A stretch of 7,012 nucleotides of DNA. Source: Acidimicrobiales bacterium (GTDB lineage Bacteria; Actinomycetota; Acidimicrobiia; Acidimicrobiales; Acidimicrobilacustridaceae). Position numbers and translations under genes: made by a program. Shown here one piece after another: positions 6,184 to 7,012 of the stretch (its first letter is position 1; each line of letters opens with the position of its first letter). The notes under the pieces were generated by a model. The model ran no database searches. It worked only from the letters and a program-made list of their open reading frames with translations, and was not told where the DNA came from. The DNA lies in contig JALQSZ010000080.1 in assembly GCA_023264135.1 (NCBI GenBank), forward strand, positions 1 to 7,012, given 5' to 3'.

Positions 6184-7012
6184 GCCCGTCCGATGAACTC
6201 GTCCCGCCGACGGCCGATGTCGTAGCGGGAACTGCGCCGACGCATCACGTTTCGCGTCTGCGAATCCTCGGGCGCGTCGTTTTCCTCGCCGTCATGGCGT
6301 TCGCGTTTTATGGACTCGCACCGAAACTGCTCGACATGTGGGACCAAGTCCCACAACTTCGCACCGTCAGCATTTACTGGTTTGTTGCAGTTCTCATTTG
6401 TGAGATCGGTTCCTATGCATGCGCATGGGAACTAACTCGCGTCGCGCTTCCGCAAGTTTCGTGGTTCGTTGCCTCGACTTCTCAGCTCACGTCGAATGCC
6501 GTCGCAAAGGTTGTTCCCGGTGGCGCTGCAATCGGCGCGGCGACGGGCTTCCGCATGTTGTCGGTCTCTGGAATCGAGCGTGGTTCGGCCGGTGCTGCGC
6601 TCACTGCGACATCGATCATCTCGAACGGCGTACTGCTCTGCTTGCCAATGGTCGCGCTCTTTCTTTCGATTCTGGGCGCACCGATCCCAGACGGAATGAT
6701 TCACGTCGCATGGGGCGGCGCCGTTCTTGCGGTTGCACTCTTTGCGTTTGCGTTTTCACTTGTTCGTTTCGATCGACCAATTCTTTGGTTTGGTCGAGTC
6801 GTGACATCGATTGCGTCGGTCATCAACAAACGCCTTGGTCGCACCGGTGGACCAACAGTGGAAGGAATTGTCCGTCAACGCGACCAGATGGTGAGCAGTC
6901 TGGGCGCGCGATGGCGTGCTGCACTCGCCGCCGCCGTCGGCAACTGGTTGCTTGACTACTTCGCACTCGTGTGCGCGCTGAAAGCGTGCGGCGTGCATCC
7001 GCGCTTGAGTTT
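6180..7012 (+). CDS. LPG-synthase-TM / YbhN (UPF0104) family membrane protein, flippase-like (3' end beyond window)
   Basis: The open frame runs from the CTG at 6180 to the window edge: 277 codons seen. A soluble N-terminus (about 1-30) precedes hydrophobic segments near 32-48, 64-84, 135-166 (two helices, with a GGAAIGAATG loop before them), 176-196 and 245-269. The stretch SNAVAKVVPGGAAIGAATGF (105-124) and NWLLDYFAL (255-263) are typical of the transmembrane domain shared by MprF (lysyl-phosphatidylglycerol synthase/flippase) and YbhN-type proteins. No soluble lysyl-transferase domain is visible in this part. A lipid-translocation role is inferred from the family. The start is unusual: the first canonical start in frame is ATG 6294, which would cut the first helix in half. 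CTG 6180 has a Shine-Dalgarno sequence and overlaps the preceding TGA as CTGA, so coupled translation from CTG is the best reading. The family call is sound; the exact start is uncertain. Confidence 0.8.
   Translation, partial: MSPSDELVPPTADVVAGTAPTHHVSRLRILGRVVFLAVMAFAFYGLAPKLLDMWDQVPQLRTVSIYWFVAVLICEIGSYACAWELTRVALPQVSWFVASTSQLTSNAVAKVVPGGAAIGAATGFRMLSVSGIERGSAGAALTATSIISNGVLLCLPMVALFLSILGAPIPDGMIHVAWGGAVLAVALFAFAFSLVRFDRPILWFGRVVTSIASVINKRLGRTGGPTVEGIVRQRDQMVSSLGARWRAALAAAVGNWLLDYFALVCALKACGVHPRLS

Noticed and set aside
6419..6955. Plus-strand open frame of 178 codons inside the LPG-TM gene
   Set aside because: It is Arg/Cys-rich and lies in another frame within a gene that shows consistent membrane-protein character.
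1..7012. CRISPR array, tRNA/rRNA, insertion sequence or attachment site
   Set aside because: No spaced direct repeats, cloverleaf, transposase motif or terminal inverted repeats were seen; genes occupy nearly all of the window.

Overview
The window looks like chromosomal DNA of a moderately high-GC actinobacterium. The evidence is a polyprenol-phosphate-mannose-dependent mannosyltransferase of the MptA/MptB type, a [3Fe-4S] ferredoxin of the CxxXxxC...CP type paired with a rhodocoxin/putidaredoxin-type reductase, a class III CoA-transferase, and mostly weak Shine-Dalgarno sequences. An Acidimicrobiia-like member is possible, but that is inference only. I see no mobile element, CRISPR array, RNA gene, prophage gene or other sign of a foreign island. 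The eight protein genes fill almost the whole window.

Layout. From 4830 leftward to the window edge, six genes are on the minus strand with gaps of 43, -1, 7, 36 and 37 bases, which suggests one operon. In transcription order they are: single-cluster ferredoxin (4830-4636), FAD/NAD(P)H ferredoxin reductase (4592-3360), Nudix hydrolase (3360-2854), YhhN-type membrane protein (2846-2214), membrane-anchored FMN-binding glutamate-synthase-domain protein (2177-645) and an MptB-like mannosyltransferase (607 to beyond base 1). The last has a GTG start and runs off the window. A 123-base divergent control region (4831-4953) separates this operon from a plus-strand pair: a CaiB/BaiF CoA-transferase (4954-6183) and an LPG-synthase-TM/YbhN-type membrane protein (about 6180 to beyond 7012).

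How the genes may work together. Ferredoxin and reductase form a short NAD(P)H-FAD-[3Fe-4S] electron chain. In actinobacteria such pairs usually serve cytochrome P450s, but no P450 is present here. The only other redox enzyme in the operon is the FMN/[3Fe-4S] glutamate-synthase-like protein, a relative of ferredoxin-dependent glutamate synthase, so it is a candidate electron acceptor (inference). The YhhN protein, the mannosyltransferase and the LPG-TM protein are all membrane or envelope-lipid proteins. The divergent CoA-transferase points to acyl-CoA metabolism.

Points most worth a second look: the apparent CTG start, overlapping the upstream stop as CTGA, of the LPG-TM gene; an 8-bp stem-loop between ferredoxin and reductase; two abutting 8-bp palindromes in the divergent control region; and the possible ferredoxin to membrane GltB-like redox chain. 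I found no clear-cut new defence or mobile system.
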